64,000 nucleotides of DNA from a virus (IMGVR_UViG_3300018412_000013:1-64000); one strand, 5' to 3'. Positions 51,762-62,103 are shown, counted from the stretch's first letter. Notes: generated by a model from the letters alone, not told the origin. A program made the numbers and translations.

Positions 51762-52694
51762 ATGATTGATACAGCATATGAAACTACCTACGGGCGTCAG
51801 TTTAAAAACCTTTTTACTGAAGCCATGGATTTCTCCATTAAAAACATTCTAAGACGCAGTGACAATATTCTTCCTTTCGGAGAGAAAGAAAACCTCTTTA
51901 AAATCTCTCCTGAGATTACGACTGATGAACTCCTGCCTTTCCGTTTACCGGTTTCTTTTACTTACCGAGACAAGTTCTATACGGTAGTTGACACACGTGC
52001 ATTCGAAGGGGCAGACGGTAAGATTCGTCAGCAGCGTGAACTTGATGCTTTAGCGATGCGTGCTAAATACATGCACAGTTGGATTGAAGAGCCAAGTCTC
52101 TATGAATCTGTCTTACCCGAACTGTCCATTCTTTTTGCGGAATGGATGGTTCAATCCATTACTCAACGCCACGGTCCTACCATTGCCCAGCAAGAAATTA
52201 TTCGCATTTATCTAGCATGTTATTACCGTACCCTTATGTTTACGGCGGACGACTTAAAACAAGTCGATGCAGATTATCTCGGTGAAGTCCTATTTAAGTT
52301 TGCAGTGACTCAACTTAAAATGCCGCGTGACTTTGTTACTAGCGTTATGGAAGATGAGAACTTTATTAAGGTTCTTAACAACCTGATTGCCGTAGGTAAA
52401 AGCGACTTAAATAACTGGTTGACTGGGCTTAACCTCTATCTAGATACACCGGCAATACGTTTAGACAGTTCGGCGTTAATTATCCTGACGGTATCCGCGA
52501 GCTGGATGGGTTGGGGTGCACAAGACATTGCCGGTACGGCTATTGAGTATCCGCCTATGTTAGCCTACATGGCCAATATGGCGATGACCCTAGGGGTCTA
52601 TCGACGCACCAAGATAGGAATGGCTGTAGAAGCCTGTAAGCGTCGACGTGTGAAAATGGAGACCTTAACCAGTTGGGCAAAGGAAATCATCTAA
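51762..52694 (+). CDS. Unrecognised virion-type protein
   Basis: 310 residues, helical, no recognised domain. It has blocks such as 'LLPFRLPVSFTYRDKFYTVV' and 'TASWMGW'-like aromatic runs. It opens a plus-strand group that ends with the terminase, and phiKZ-type phages have three conserved structural genes between the sheath and the terminase, as I recall. Probably a tail or head-completion component. Confidence 0.5.
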   Translation: MIDTAYETTYGRQFKNLFTEAMDFSIKNILRRSDNILPFGEKENLFKISPEITTDELLPFRLPVSFTYRDKFYTVVDTRAFEGADGKIRQQRELDALAMRAKYMHSWIEEPSLYESVLPELSILFAEWMVQSITQRHGPTIAQQEIIRIYLACYYRTLMFTADDLKQVDADYLGEVLFKFAVTQLKMPRDFVTSVMEDENFIKVLNNLIAVGKSDLNNWLTGLNLYLDTPAIRLDSSALIILTVSASWMGWGAQDIAGTAIEYPPMLAYMANMAMTLGVYRRTKIGMAVEACKRRRVKMETLTSWAKEII

Positions 52695-52712
52695 CCATTT
52701 TAGGGGCGCACC

Positions 52713-55586
52713 ATGATTGATTTATCAACGGCCTTAATTCGAGACGCACTGACAAATGCCTGGGCAAACCCTGCCCAGGATAGACAGGTCCTAATTAAGC
52801 CAAAACAAGTAACCTCTGCACGAGGAACCATAGGGGCTTACCGTACGCCTTACAGTAGCTATCCGGTTCCCGATACCACCCATCGATGGATGCTTTATGA
52901 GTATGGGCAACTGCCGCCTCGATTTATTGGGTTAGACTTAGATAACTCAGTGTGGCGTTCTCTTAAAGAAGTCATGTCCCAGGAGGACGTGATCGCATTT
53001 CCAATGATACGTCATCGTATGCTTATGACGTCTACGGTAAAGGTAATTCGTCTTAATAACAATAACCTTTTGTTTGCCGTAGAGATGGCATCCAATGCAG
53101 CGTTAATGAAAACAGATACTGACCTCTATGTTCGTTTTTACAGTAATGCGTTCTTTAGTACTGTAGAAGGCAGTGCCTATGGCGGTATTGAAACAGACGG
53201 CATTTTTGCGACAGATGGGACTGAAGCCGCGGCTCTACTGTCAGTATACAATACTTCTGGATATGCAAACAGCGGTACGACATGGTGGTTTAAAAACGGT
53301 TATCTTACAGATAAGCCGACAGTTAACGACATTGCTATTGGCGATAACCTCCAGTACATATGGGACTCATCGGGTATTCAGTACTACGATGTCCAGTTGA
53401 AGAACCTAACTTCCTTTACTAGCATTAAAGATCAAGTCTCTAAACTGTTGTTGGTAACGCCCGGTTACGTAGATACTGACTTAGTGTTCTATGACGATAT
53501 CGAAATCTTCTTATACTCCGTTGATTTAAATGGTAAGAAGAAAGGTTGCTACTATGATCGTCAACGCGTATCGGATTTAAGTCAAGTCACTTATCGTGAC
53601 TGGAGTTTAGATGGTACACGCCTATCCGAAGTCATCTTAGAGCAAAATGGAGAGATTAACTACTCCTCGGCTTTTGTTCGAGTATACCTGCGTAAAACGG
53701 TAGCGATTACAACCGATATCGGTGACGGGTCTTACCTCGGTGACTTTTATAATATTGATGCGGCTGACCGCTATCGCATTCTTACCGGAAGCTACGGTAG
53801 CTTAACACGCTGGAAAGCGGCTGAGCTGGAAAACTCTCCGTTCATGAAATGGCTAGGAAGTGTAGGTACGGCATTAACGGAAGAGGACGTGCATCAGGTC
53901 TATAATTACTACGGGCTTCAACGTGCTGTACAGTTACCGGTTAAAAATGCAGGGGCATGGATTTTACCAGAAATGGCAAAGCAAGGCTGCCTTGTGGTTA
54001 ATCTAGATTCCAATGGCGAATACCTAAGCCAGCAAGTCTATACTGAGGCAAGTTTTGGTATCGGGGTCCATACCCCAGTAGGGGATGTTGCAGATATCCT
54101 TGTCTACTGTGGTAACCTAATCACGACTCCAGTAGCAATGGACTTACCCGTGGTGTTAGGAAATGATATTCCAGGTATCTTTGATGAAGAGCGGTTTTAT
54201 TATGTCGGTGCGACACAGCAATGGGTAATTGCCACACAAGGGGCAGATTACACGTATACCGCCTCTACAGGGGCGATAGAGTGGTCATCGACTCATAACA
54301 GTACTTCTAAACTAAAACGCAGTGCTGGGCATTACACGCATCGTGAGCTTACCATTCCCTACAGTTCACTCTGTACACCAATCGATATCTTTGCGAATGG
54401 CACCCTTCCATCATCTAAACATGACTTTGGTCGAGTAGATGTATGGATAGATAACCAACGTGCTGTACCGGGATTGGATTATTTCGTGGATGGCTTTAAG
54501 TTGTACCTAACCACGAAAGAGTACATCGATTTAGAAACCGATGTAGACTCTAATCCACAACTTGCCCACGTTCGTTTTATTGCCCATGGTTTACCTAAGG
54601 ATAGCGAAGCAGGTCAATATGGCTTTGTCGTGGAAGGAATGGTGAATCACGATAACGATATTGATTTGGTTAAGAACCGCAATCAGACGTTGTTTATTAA
54701 TGGCCGTAAGACGGATGTAAGTCAAGTATGGCTTGCTGAGGACTATCGTGGGGAATACGCGGTTAGATTTTCTACCGGGACTCTAGTGTCGTGGAGGGAA
54801 GGGACTGAGTATGTAGAGTACACACCTGTCGTCTATGACCGTGTTCTGTATGTTGCGCCATTAGGTGGCGTTGGCGCAACCCAGGTCTTTGATGAGACAT
54901 TGTGGTTACGTGTATGGGAACTTAGTCATTTTACCTATGATGATAATGGGGTTACCCGCCACGTGAAGATTCACGCCGGTAAAGATACTGTACTAGTACG
55001 AAGTGTTGCCGTAGATGGCATTGAGGAAGAACCCGATACGTTTATTCCGCTGGCTTTGGGGGCTGACTATCAGCTTACCCCAGGATTGCCACTATCTGCT
55101 CCTCCAGCAAATGCCAGTACTTATCAGTTCACCAGTACTGCCAATGTCATTTCTCGTTTTGTCGCGCAGACCCTCGCTGAAAATGAAGCAGATAGTCGGA
55201 CTATGACATCGACCATCTCTGCTTACCTAGAGGCACTCAGTCCGTCATATGAACTTAAAGGACCGATTAATATCCCTAGGCAGCACAGAGTCGTCAGTCC
55301 ATTTATATCAGCGCTTACTAAGGCTATTCAAGCCGGGGAAATCAACCTGACCAGCGCTGACTTAAGTGAAGCGGCGGTCGATTTTCTTACTCGGGACTAT
55401 CAGTATCTCTTTCATTATGACCCAGTCTATGACGATACGCAAAACCATGACTTTATTACTGGTTATGGGCACTGTGAACTAGAAGCCATTGCGCTGCCAG
55501 CAAGGGCAGTCAACTTCCTAGCAAAATGCAGTGAGTATTTCTTTGACGGGCGTATACAAATTAACCGCGACTTTACCATCGCGTAA
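52713..55586 (+). CDS. Large unrecognised virion protein
   Basis: 957 residues, beta-rich, no signal peptide or membrane segment. Several repeats of a Tyr/Asp/Thr-rich type (DYTYTASTGAIEWSSTHN) suggest a fold like that of fibre or baseplate proteins. It follows the 310-residue gene closely (18 bases) and precedes another beta-rich protein, so the three likely form one structural unit of the tail. Not identified further. Confidence 0.5.
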   Translation: MIDLSTALIRDALTNAWANPAQDRQVLIKPKQVTSARGTIGAYRTPYSSYPVPDTTHRWMLYEYGQLPPRFIGLDLDNSVWRSLKEVMSQEDVIAFPMIRHRMLMTSTVKVIRLNNNNLLFAVEMASNAALMKTDTDLYVRFYSNAFFSTVEGSAYGGIETDGIFATDGTEAAALLSVYNTSGYANSGTTWWFKNGYLTDKPTVNDIAIGDNLQYIWDSSGIQYYDVQLKNLTSFTSIKDQVSKLLLVTPGYVDTDLVFYDDIEIFLYSVDLNGKKKGCYYDRQRVSDLSQVTYRDWSLDGTRLSEVILEQNGEINYSSAFVRVYLRKTVAITTDIGDGSYLGDFYNIDAADRYRILTGSYGSLTRWKAAELENSPFMKWLGSVGTALTEEDVHQVYNYYGLQRAVQLPVKNAGAWILPEMAKQGCLVVNLDSNGEYLSQQVYTEASFGIGVHTPVGDVADILVYCGNLITTPVAMDLPVVLGNDIPGIFDEERFYYVGATQQWVIATQGADYTYTASTGAIEWSSTHNSTSKLKRSAGHYTHRELTIPYSSLCTPIDIFANGTLPSSKHDFGRVDVWIDNQRAVPGLDYFVDGFKLYLTTKEYIDLETDVDSNPQLAHVRFIAHGLPKDSEAGQYGFVVEGMVNHDNDIDLVKNRNQTLFINGRKTDVSQVWLAEDYRGEYAVRFSTGTLVSWREGTEYVEYTPVVYDRVLYVAPLGGVGATQVFDETLWLRVWELSHFTYDDNGVTRHVKIHAGKDTVLVRSVAVDGIEEEPDTFIPLALGADYQLTPGLPLSAPPANASTYQFTSTANVISRFVAQTLAENEADSRTMTSTISAYLEALSPSYELKGPINIPRQHRVVSPFISALTKAIQAGEINLTSADLSEAAVDFLTRDYQYLFHYDPVYDDTQNHDFITGYGHCELEAIALPARAVNFLAKCSEYFFDGRIQINRDFTIA

Positions 55587-55601
55587 TGGGGATGAAAACC
55601 A

Positions 55602-57260
55602 ATGGCTTCAAGTCTATATATCCATACACCGGACACGAACCGTTTTAATATTTGGCATATTAGCGATTTGTACTTCGGTGAGCCGCCTTCTAAAGAAGTG
55701 TGGCGCCCTAATGTTAACGACATGGTAATTGACTGGGATGTCGGCATCTATCGTGTGCTATCGGTAAACGAGGAATCCATTCCAGTATTGCAGCTTATCA
55801 GTCGTTTCAGTCAGGACAGCCGCTTTAACACAGAGTCTACTTCTCTTATTACAGCACTGTCAGATTACCAGCCTTCGGCGGCTACTAAAATCTTTATCGA
55901 TACTAGCGTTAGTCCAGCTATCCTTAGTGTTGACGGTCGGTTTGTCTGTTATGGGAGTGAGCCTACGCGCTGCGTATTCTTCCGTGGCACAGACACCTCT
56001 ATCAATGGAGAGGTCATTTCTGAAGTCTACAATGGTTCAGGCGATCTTATCGGTGACCAAGTCCCTCTAGAGCTTATTAATGCAGAGGGCACCATTAAGC
56101 GACCAGTACAGTTTAAAACCACTAAGGCGATTGAAGCTGGTGAGGTGGTTACTGCAGTATTTTATACCGACTCTAATGGCGTCTATAGCAAACAGCCATT
56201 TTTGGTATCGAGTTCTGCAGGTTTTAGACCTGGCGATATTTCTGAGAAATACATCGACAGTATCTCCCTACGAGGAGACGCCCTGTCTGATACTCAGGAA
56301 GACCTCATTGAAAACACCGTGGGTACGCCACTGAACGTGGCCCTTCTAAAAGGGGTACTGCACTATAATGACGGCAGTGAAACCGAAGTAGGAATTGACG
56401 GAGTGAAAATGGTCCTACGTGGACTGAACAACTTCGATACGTCTTACGTAGGTACACCGACCAGCGTAGTGCTGCAGTACTACCCTAGTCTAAATGAGAA
56501 GTTTATCAATGGGAGCATTAACGGGTCACCGTCAATCTCTCATGTCTATAAACTGGCGAATATCGCACGTGACAGTTCATTCAGTCTGAAAATCTTCATT
56601 GTTCCAGTATGGGATGCGGGTACCACTAGTTATAGCTATCGCTATTTCTTAGTAAACCTAGAAGGGGATTTGTTTACAGAAGTTACGGCTGACGTAGACG
56701 CGATGTTGGAAGGTGGTGGGTTATTATCTGGTACAGACTTTACGACGCGTCAAGACGCGGTGTTTAGTCTAGACATGAGTACGATTTCACCGACTATCTA
56801 TGGCACGTATGTACATACCCAGAAGACGGATATTACGATTGACCAACCAGGGGCTATCTCTGGACAAACCTGGTTAATTGACTACATCGGAGATCAAACT
56901 AACATGTTTGGTCAAGACCTGAAGGCGTCATGTAATGCTATCGGTGACACCATTAACATTGCTAATGGCATTGGTATTCTAGAGAACTGGTTAACGGAAC
57001 TCTACTATGCCATCGAACCACTGTACGATAACACGGTACTGACTCAAGCACCAACACCAACGCACTTCTCACTCATCTACGATGACGTCGAGACAGACAA
57101 GGTGGTGCTCACTGACTACAGCTCTAATATTCCACTCTCGGTAGGTATGGGTAACTTTACCAACCAAGACACCGTCATGGTACGCTGGATTTTAGAAACT
57201 GTAGATGGGGATAAAACCCTAGGTATCACACCGTTGTTTATTAAGAACGACCTAGCCTAA
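55602..57260 (+). CDS. Unrecognised beta-rich virion protein
   Basis: 552 residues, beta-rich (SVSPAILSVDGRFVCYGSE; KPFLVSS-like strands). It lacks enzymatic motifs. It starts 15 bases after the 957-residue gene and ends in a UUCG-loop terminator before the terminase. The N-terminal 'SSLYIHTPDTNRFNIWHI' is aromatic. Probably a tail or baseplate protein; identity unknown. Confidence 0.5.
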   Translation: MASSLYIHTPDTNRFNIWHISDLYFGEPPSKEVWRPNVNDMVIDWDVGIYRVLSVNEESIPVLQLISRFSQDSRFNTESTSLITALSDYQPSAATKIFIDTSVSPAILSVDGRFVCYGSEPTRCVFFRGTDTSINGEVISEVYNGSGDLIGDQVPLELINAEGTIKRPVQFKTTKAIEAGEVVTAVFYTDSNGVYSKQPFLVSSSAGFRPGDISEKYIDSISLRGDALSDTQEDLIENTVGTPLNVALLKGVLHYNDGSETEVGIDGVKMVLRGLNNFDTSYVGTPTSVVLQYYPSLNEKFINGSINGSPSISHVYKLANIARDSSFSLKIFIVPVWDAGTTSYSYRYFLVNLEGDLFTEVTADVDAMLEGGGLLSGTDFTTRQDAVFSLDMSTISPTIYGTYVHTQKTDITIDQPGAISGQTWLIDYIGDQTNMFGQDLKASCNAIGDTINIANGIGILENWLTELYYAIEPLYDNTVLTQAPTPTHFSLIYDDVETDKVVLTDYSSNIPLSVGMGNFTNQDTVMVRWILETVDGDKTLGITPLFIKNDLA

Positions 57261-57269
57261 ATAAAATCC

Positions 57270-57300
57270 TATAGAGGGGTGCCTTCGGGTACCCCCTATA
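57270..57300 (+). terminator. Intrinsic terminator with UUCG loop
   Basis: Thirteen-pair stem with one bulge and a TTCG tetraloop, followed by TTTTTAT, between the 552-residue gene and the terminase. Confidence 0.8.
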
Positions 57301-57325
57301 TTTTTATATCTTAGGAGTGTAAGAG

Positions 57326-59464
57326 ATGATTCTACATGCCGGAGACTGGGGATATTATCCTAACGCCATAGCGGATACCACAACTAAGAACGCTAGCTTT
57401 CTCCATTATGCGAAAACCCTAACCGCCTTAGGGGTAGAAAACCACGCATGGCCATTGGCTCTGCATAACCCTGAAATCCAGGGCATAGACCCCTTCAACA
57501 GTAAACTCACTGTAGAAGAAGTCGCTGCTATCTCGTATGAATCTAAATTTAACTATTGGTATTTCTTACGGGAAGTCTCTAGGGTTCCACAAACCGGTAC
57601 CACCATCCCTTCTTGCTATTTAGCAAACCGAGCTAATATGGCACTGAACTGGTGTTTCTTAAATAACATTGACTTCGCTAACATTATGCCCCGTCAGTGT
57701 GGTAAGTCGGTCGGAGCTGACGTATTAAACAACTGGTTAATGCATGTTAGTGGCGTTAACTTAAACATACAGCTCATTACGCGCGGTGATGACCTGCGTG
57801 TTAAAAACATTAAGCGGCTAAAAGCCATCCGGGATTTACTCCCTCCTTATCTAAACTTTTACCGTCCAGGCAAGGACGCTAATAACACCGAGCGCTTAAC
57901 CTGTATGGCGCTTGAGAATGAATATGTGACTGCTGTTGCACAAAAAGATAAAGCAGCAGCAGATAACCTAGGGCGTGGATTGACATCGTCCATTATTCAG
58001 GCGGATGAACCACCATACTGTGCAAACATACATATATCTTTGCCTGTAGCGCTGGCAGGTGCCGGTACGGCTCGTGATTTGGCTGAAGCGAACGGTACGT
58101 TCTATGGTAACATCTATACAACAACGGCTGGTAAAAAGGATACGCCGGAAGGGAAGTACATGTACGACCTTATCCACTCCGGTATGTACTGGACTGAAAA
58201 GCTATTAGATGCCGGTAGCCGTGAACAAGCCTGGGACATGATTGCACTGCACAGTAAACGTCGGTTGGTAAACGGTACGTTCTCACATCGCCAGATAGGT
58301 AAAGACGATGAATGGTTACGCAAGAAGATTATCGACTCTACAGGGGATAAAGATGCGGCGGAGCGCGACTATCTGAACCAATGGACATCCGGTAGTGAGA
58401 GCTCACCTTTATCAGTAGCGCTTAACAGAGCCGTAGCGCAGTCTAAGAAAGAAGCTACCTATACGCAACGCTTTAAACAGAACTACCTCTTAGATTGGTT
58501 TATAGGGCGTGCCGACATGCAGTCTAGGCTCATGAACAATGAAATCATTCTAAACATCGACCCGTCTCAGCTTGTAGGGGAAGACGGTAACGGAGTGGTG
58601 ATAGAAGACCTGCGTAATATGGAAGTAATTGCCGGTACAGATATTACGACTTCTAATATCTTCAGTTTTGCCAGTTGGGTGACTGACATGTTGGTGATGT
58701 TTAAGAAAATGACCTTAGTCATTGAGAATGCGGCATCCGGACAAGCCATACTTGACATCGTGGCACACCAACTCATGCAGTTAGGTATTAACCCATTCAG
58801 ACGTATCTTTAACCGCGTTATCGATAACCCTATCTCCATGAAGGCAGCCTATCTTGACGTCGTTGAAAACAGTGACAAGTGTGAACCTGAGCTTTATGAG
58901 AAATACAAAAAGTATTTTGGGTTTAATACGAATGGGGCGACTCGCCCACTACTGTACGGAATGGTACTTCAGAAAGCGGCTAAATCCACTGCTCATTTAT
59001 GTAACCATCCTGCTCTAGTAGAACAGATACTGAGTTTGGTGAAAAAGAATGGGCGTGTAGACCACCCATCAGGCGGTCACGATGATATGGTTATCGCGTG
59101 GTTGCTTGGACACTGGTTCAGTACTTATGCTCAAAACTTAGCCTGGTACGGAATCCGCCCAGGGGTCGTGCAGTCACTGGTGAGTGAGTTAGGCGCCGAA
59201 CTGAGTGACGAAGAGATACGTGACCGTATCTTTAGGGAAGGATTGATTAAGCGCATTAACGGCTTAAAAGAGAAACTGGAGACTTGTAATGACATTGTAC
59301 TGACACAGTCATACTCAATGCAGATTAAGTTGCTGGTGGCTCAACTTGACGATACTGACTTTGAAGCTAAGGTTATGGCAGACATCCGGGCTATTAGTGA
59401 AGAGAAAGGTAAGGAGAAACGTTCGTTAAGTCAAATCCTTAAAGAAGAAAATAAGTATTACTAA
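57326..59464 (+). CDS. Terminase large subunit
   Basis: 712 residues. ATPase: Walker A 'PRQCGKS' at about 122-128, and Walker B 'SIIQADEP' with D227 E228. Nuclease: 'VIAGTDITTS' with an acidic residue at about D439, and 'GGHDDMVIAWLLG' with D586 D587, the RNase H-like metal site. This is the T4 gp17 layout: ATP-driven DNA packaging and headful cutting. No small terminase is adjacent, which is normal for these phages. AGGAGTGTAAGAG precedes the ATG. Confidence 0.9.
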   Translation: MILHAGDWGYYPNAIADTTTKNASFLHYAKTLTALGVENHAWPLALHNPEIQGIDPFNSKLTVEEVAAISYESKFNYWYFLREVSRVPQTGTTIPSCYLANRANMALNWCFLNNIDFANIMPRQCGKSVGADVLNNWLMHVSGVNLNIQLITRGDDLRVKNIKRLKAIRDLLPPYLNFYRPGKDANNTERLTCMALENEYVTAVAQKDKAAADNLGRGLTSSIIQADEPPYCANIHISLPVALAGAGTARDLAEANGTFYGNIYTTTAGKKDTPEGKYMYDLIHSGMYWTEKLLDAGSREQAWDMIALHSKRRLVNGTFSHRQIGKDDEWLRKKIIDSTGDKDAAERDYLNQWTSGSESSPLSVALNRAVAQSKKEATYTQRFKQNYLLDWFIGRADMQSRLMNNEIILNIDPSQLVGEDGNGVVIEDLRNMEVIAGTDITTSNIFSFASWVTDMLVMFKKMTLVIENAASGQAILDIVAHQLMQLGINPFRRIFNRVIDNPISMKAAYLDVVENSDKCEPELYEKYKKYFGFNTNGATRPLLYGMVLQKAAKSTAHLCNHPALVEQILSLVKKNGRVDHPSGGHDDMVIAWLLGHWFSTYAQNLAWYGIRPGVVQSLVSELGAELSDEEIRDRIFREGLIKRINGLKEKLETCNDIVLTQSYSMQIKLLVAQLDDTDFEAKVMADIRAISEEKGKEKRSLSQILKEENKYY

Positions 59465-59471
59465 AACGACA

Positions 59472-59505
59472 TTACTCTCCTTCCCCGTTAAAGGAAGGAG
59501 AGTAA
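59472..59505. terminator. Palindromic bidirectional terminator, type shared with 18627
   Basis: Same thirteen-pair stem as 18627-18660, loop CCGTTAAA against CTGTTAAA. It lies between the terminase and the convergent 59519-60745 gene. Confidence 0.75.
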
Positions 59506-59518
59506 TTGTCTATTCTGG

Positions 59519-60745
59519 TTAAGTTGAAGAACTGCCGCCGGATTTAAGGGTAAAGATACGCAGGATGAGATAGATGTAAAGGGCAACGCCTGTGGCGACC
59601 CGCATAGCTGGTCTAGCTCTAGGTACCGCTTCTTCTACGAGTTCAACACATAGGCGCTTAATCGTAATCAAATCTTTGCGTTTGGTACGTGAAGAACGAT
59701 AGTAGTCTCGGCATTTACTAATCATAGCAGGGACATCCGTAAGCGATATACCGTCACCACGAGAGACATCAAACAACATGATAACTAGTTCTTCGGATAG
59801 CTCATCGAGTTGAGGACGTAAGACACGGCTGTTTTCTGACATGTAAGATAAGGTATCTCTAAGGTAACGAATGTCAGCAGTTGTGACCACTGTCATTGTG
59901 TCTTCTAGTAACGACTCCTTAATGAGTTCGGCTTTAGTCTTGTAGCGTCCCTTTAAGTCCTCAATGAGTTCTCTTTGGAAGCTACGGACGTTACCGACGA
60001 CCTTAACACCTTCATGTTCACCTATGCGGCTAAAACTACCAATGCGTGCTTCTTGGTCTTTAATGCGATGGAAGGATTCCGTTAAAGCGTTTAAGACGTC
60101 GGTTAAACGGTCCTGTAGGTCATTTGCCCACTTAGCCACATCATAGGTGCCTTGGAATGTTTGAAGCTGCTGACGCCATAGGAACTTATCTGAAACGACT
60201 TGTTCACCACGCATCTTAAGTAGTTCAAACCAGCTCCCTGCTTTCTTTAAATCCGACCGATAGTCCAATGACTCATAGTGAGCCATGGCAATGGATTCAT
60301 TGGCTTTAAATCGAAAACGGTTACGCATGCCTGATGTTAAGTGTTTCATGTGGGCGCCGATAATGGTGTATACAATACCAATCTCTTTTTCGTCTTGAGA
60401 AAGACGGCTGGTAGCAATACGGTGAGCCACATATAGAAACGAAAGGTTCATGAGACTAGAAGCCACGCGCCAGCGAGATTCAATCCCGTCTAGCTCGTAG
60501 ATGTCATTCTGGCAATCTTCAATATCGATAATACCACAGATTTCTTCTAGCCAATAGCGACCGTCGACTTCGTCCATCCATACCGCACGGTAAACCCCTA
60601 AGAGGTGCCCACCGAAAAAATTGGTGTGTTCTTCATTTTTGTTTGCGAACTTCTGGACGAACTGAAGTACGCGATTGATAAATTGCTTATCGACCTCAAT
60701 GTTGGTATAGGTATCCATTAGGTCTTTGAGTGATGGAAATGCCAT
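59519..60745 (-). CDS. Unrecognised protein with C-terminal membrane segment
   Basis: 408 residues, helical, with coiled-coil tendencies (about 195-300), and one hydrophobic helix near the C-terminus (about 383-400, VATGVALYIYLILRIFTL). No recognised domain. It stands by the terminase as a conserved neighbour in phiKZ-type phages, as I recall (around gp24). Membrane anchoring at the tail of the chain is unusual for a structural protein. Start at 60745 with ATAGGATAACTTT before it. Confidence 0.5.
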   Translation of the reverse strand: MAFPSLKDLMDTYTNIEVDKQFINRVLQFVQKFANKNEEHTNFFGGHLLGVYRAVWMDEVDGRYWLEEICGIIDIEDCQNDIYELDGIESRWRVASSLMNLSFLYVAHRIATSRLSQDEKEIGIVYTIIGAHMKHLTSGMRNRFRFKANESIAMAHYESLDYRSDLKKAGSWFELLKMRGEQVVSDKFLWRQQLQTFQGTYDVAKWANDLQDRLTDVLNALTESFHRIKDQEARIGSFSRIGEHEGVKVVGNVRSFQRELIEDLKGRYKTKAELIKESLLEDTMTVVTTADIRYLRDTLSYMSENSRVLRPQLDELSEELVIMLFDVSRGDGISLTDVPAMISKCRDYYRSSRTKRKDLITIKRLCVELVEEAVPRARPAMRVATGVALYIYLILRIFTLKSGGSSST

Positions 60746-60804
60746 AAAGTTATCCTATCAGTGAGGATGAATAAAAAGAGTATCTAGAGGATTCGTTTTC
60801 GGCA

Positions 60805-60832
60805 CGGGTTAAAACCCATATTACCTTAACGC
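60805..60832 (+). promoter_or_regulatory. TATATTAC-type promoter candidate
   Basis: GGGTTAAAACC-CATATTAC-CTTAACG with the octamer at 60817-60824, matching the site at 25287 at all but one of 15 core positions. About 84 bases before the 60909 gene. Confidence 0.55.
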
Positions 60833-60908
60833 ATAAACACTACCTGTTAACTATAGGGAATACTTATAACCATGTTCAACATTTTAACTTTACTGTGCGA
60901 GGCACATT

Positions 60909-61676
60909 ATGAATGCAAAGAAAGAGCAAGAAGCTCGAGTTGCCGCCATGCGGCTAGTACTCGACCACTACAGGCGAGATACCGTCAGTCCCATTTTTAT
61001 TACGCCGGAGATACTTAGGGAATACCACTACCAGCTAAAGGATGTTGACCGTGTAGTTGTGTTTATTGGGTTTGACATTAACAGCCCATTAATGATACCG
61101 ACAGGAACGCACTTTAAACAAGATGTATGGGTGGTAGAGTCCATCTATCGCTCCGCAATTGACGTAACTATCGAAGGTGACATGTATTTCATGGACACTG
61201 AGATTAGATTACGTTATGGAACCGACATCGTAATTAATACCCACCCTCTGGCTGAAGTCAAAGGTATCCACCGCTTCGATGCAGTGAGTTGGGAGCACTG
61301 GAAGTCTGAAAAGATACGGACACGACTTATGGGTAACAAAGCTGTTAGAGTCTTTCATAACGAAACCGACGCTAAAGTGTTACAACAGAAGTTCCGCGAT
61401 GTCTTTTTAGCCCTCCCTACATTTCCACTGAAAGATTTTATTAAACTCCTTCCGTCAGTCAAACTTTTGTATAATAAAAATAAGGGGCTACATAAAGTAG
61501 TCGGTGATATCATCATAAAAGGACCTTACCGATACACCATACCCGAAAACCTATTATTCACAGGAGACGTCAGTCATCTAGATTACATCCAGCAAGACTA
61601 TCCATCAACCACTCGGATAGAAGGCGGTAAAATCGAGATGCTGAGTTACTTCAACTATGCTGACAACAACCCTTAA
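60909..61676 (+). CDS. Unrecognised protein behind early-type promoter
   Basis: 255 residues with a helical start and a beta-rich core (VDRVVVFIGFDINSPLMIPT; 'IEGDMYFMDTEIRLRYGTDI'). No known motif. It is first in the group behind the 60817 promoter candidate and overlaps the next gene by 20 bases. Early expression is inferred from the promoter only. Confidence 0.5.
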   Translation: MNAKKEQEARVAAMRLVLDHYRRDTVSPIFITPEILREYHYQLKDVDRVVVFIGFDINSPLMIPTGTHFKQDVWVVESIYRSAIDVTIEGDMYFMDTEIRLRYGTDIVINTHPLAEVKGIHRFDAVSWEHWKSEKIRTRLMGNKAVRVFHNETDAKVLQQKFRDVFLALPTFPLKDFIKLLPSVKLLYNKNKGLHKVVGDIIIKGPYRYTIPENLLFTGDVSHLDYIQQDYPSTTRIEGGKIEMLSYFNYADNNP

Positions 61677-62016
61677 TCAAAAGAAACTTATCGTAGTCGG
61701 TAATTTCTTCTCCTGTAACGGGGAGATAGGAAACCCACTGCGCGTGGCCTATACGGGAGCGGATGTTGCCCCGTGGCTAAAAGAAGCCTTTGATAATAAC
61801 GTATCTGAAGAAGACTATGGCGCACTCGCCCAACACCCAGACCCTCATGTGAGGTGTCTGGTTGCTCGTAATCTAGAATGTCTGGATATACTGGCAAATG
61901 ATGTCGATGCTTCAGTACGTCAAATTGCAAAGGAAGCTTTGCGCTATACTAGAGGACCCATGCGGGACCCGATTGATATAAAGCGTGAATTTCACCATGA
62001 ATGGGTGCGGCAGTAA
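61657..62016 (+). CDS. Small HEAT-repeat-like protein
   Basis: 119 residues. 'HPDPHVRCLVARNLECLDIL' and 'DVDASVRQIAKEAL' (about 60-94) are two helical-repeat units of HEAT type. The start overlaps the end of the 60909 gene. HEAT repeats bind other proteins, so a regulatory or partner role is likely, but the target is not known. Confidence 0.55.
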   Translation: MLTTTLNQKKLIVVGNFFSCNGEIGNPLRVAYTGADVAPWLKEAFDNNVSEEDYGALAQHPDPHVRCLVARNLECLDILANDVDASVRQIAKEALRYTRGPMRDPIDIKREFHHEWVRQ

Positions 62017-62103
62017 TCCCATAGACTCAGGACAATAAATTAAACCTTTAATTTATGCCCTCTTCGTATTTTAAACCCACTAATCCGTAAACAGGAGTTT
62101 TAC

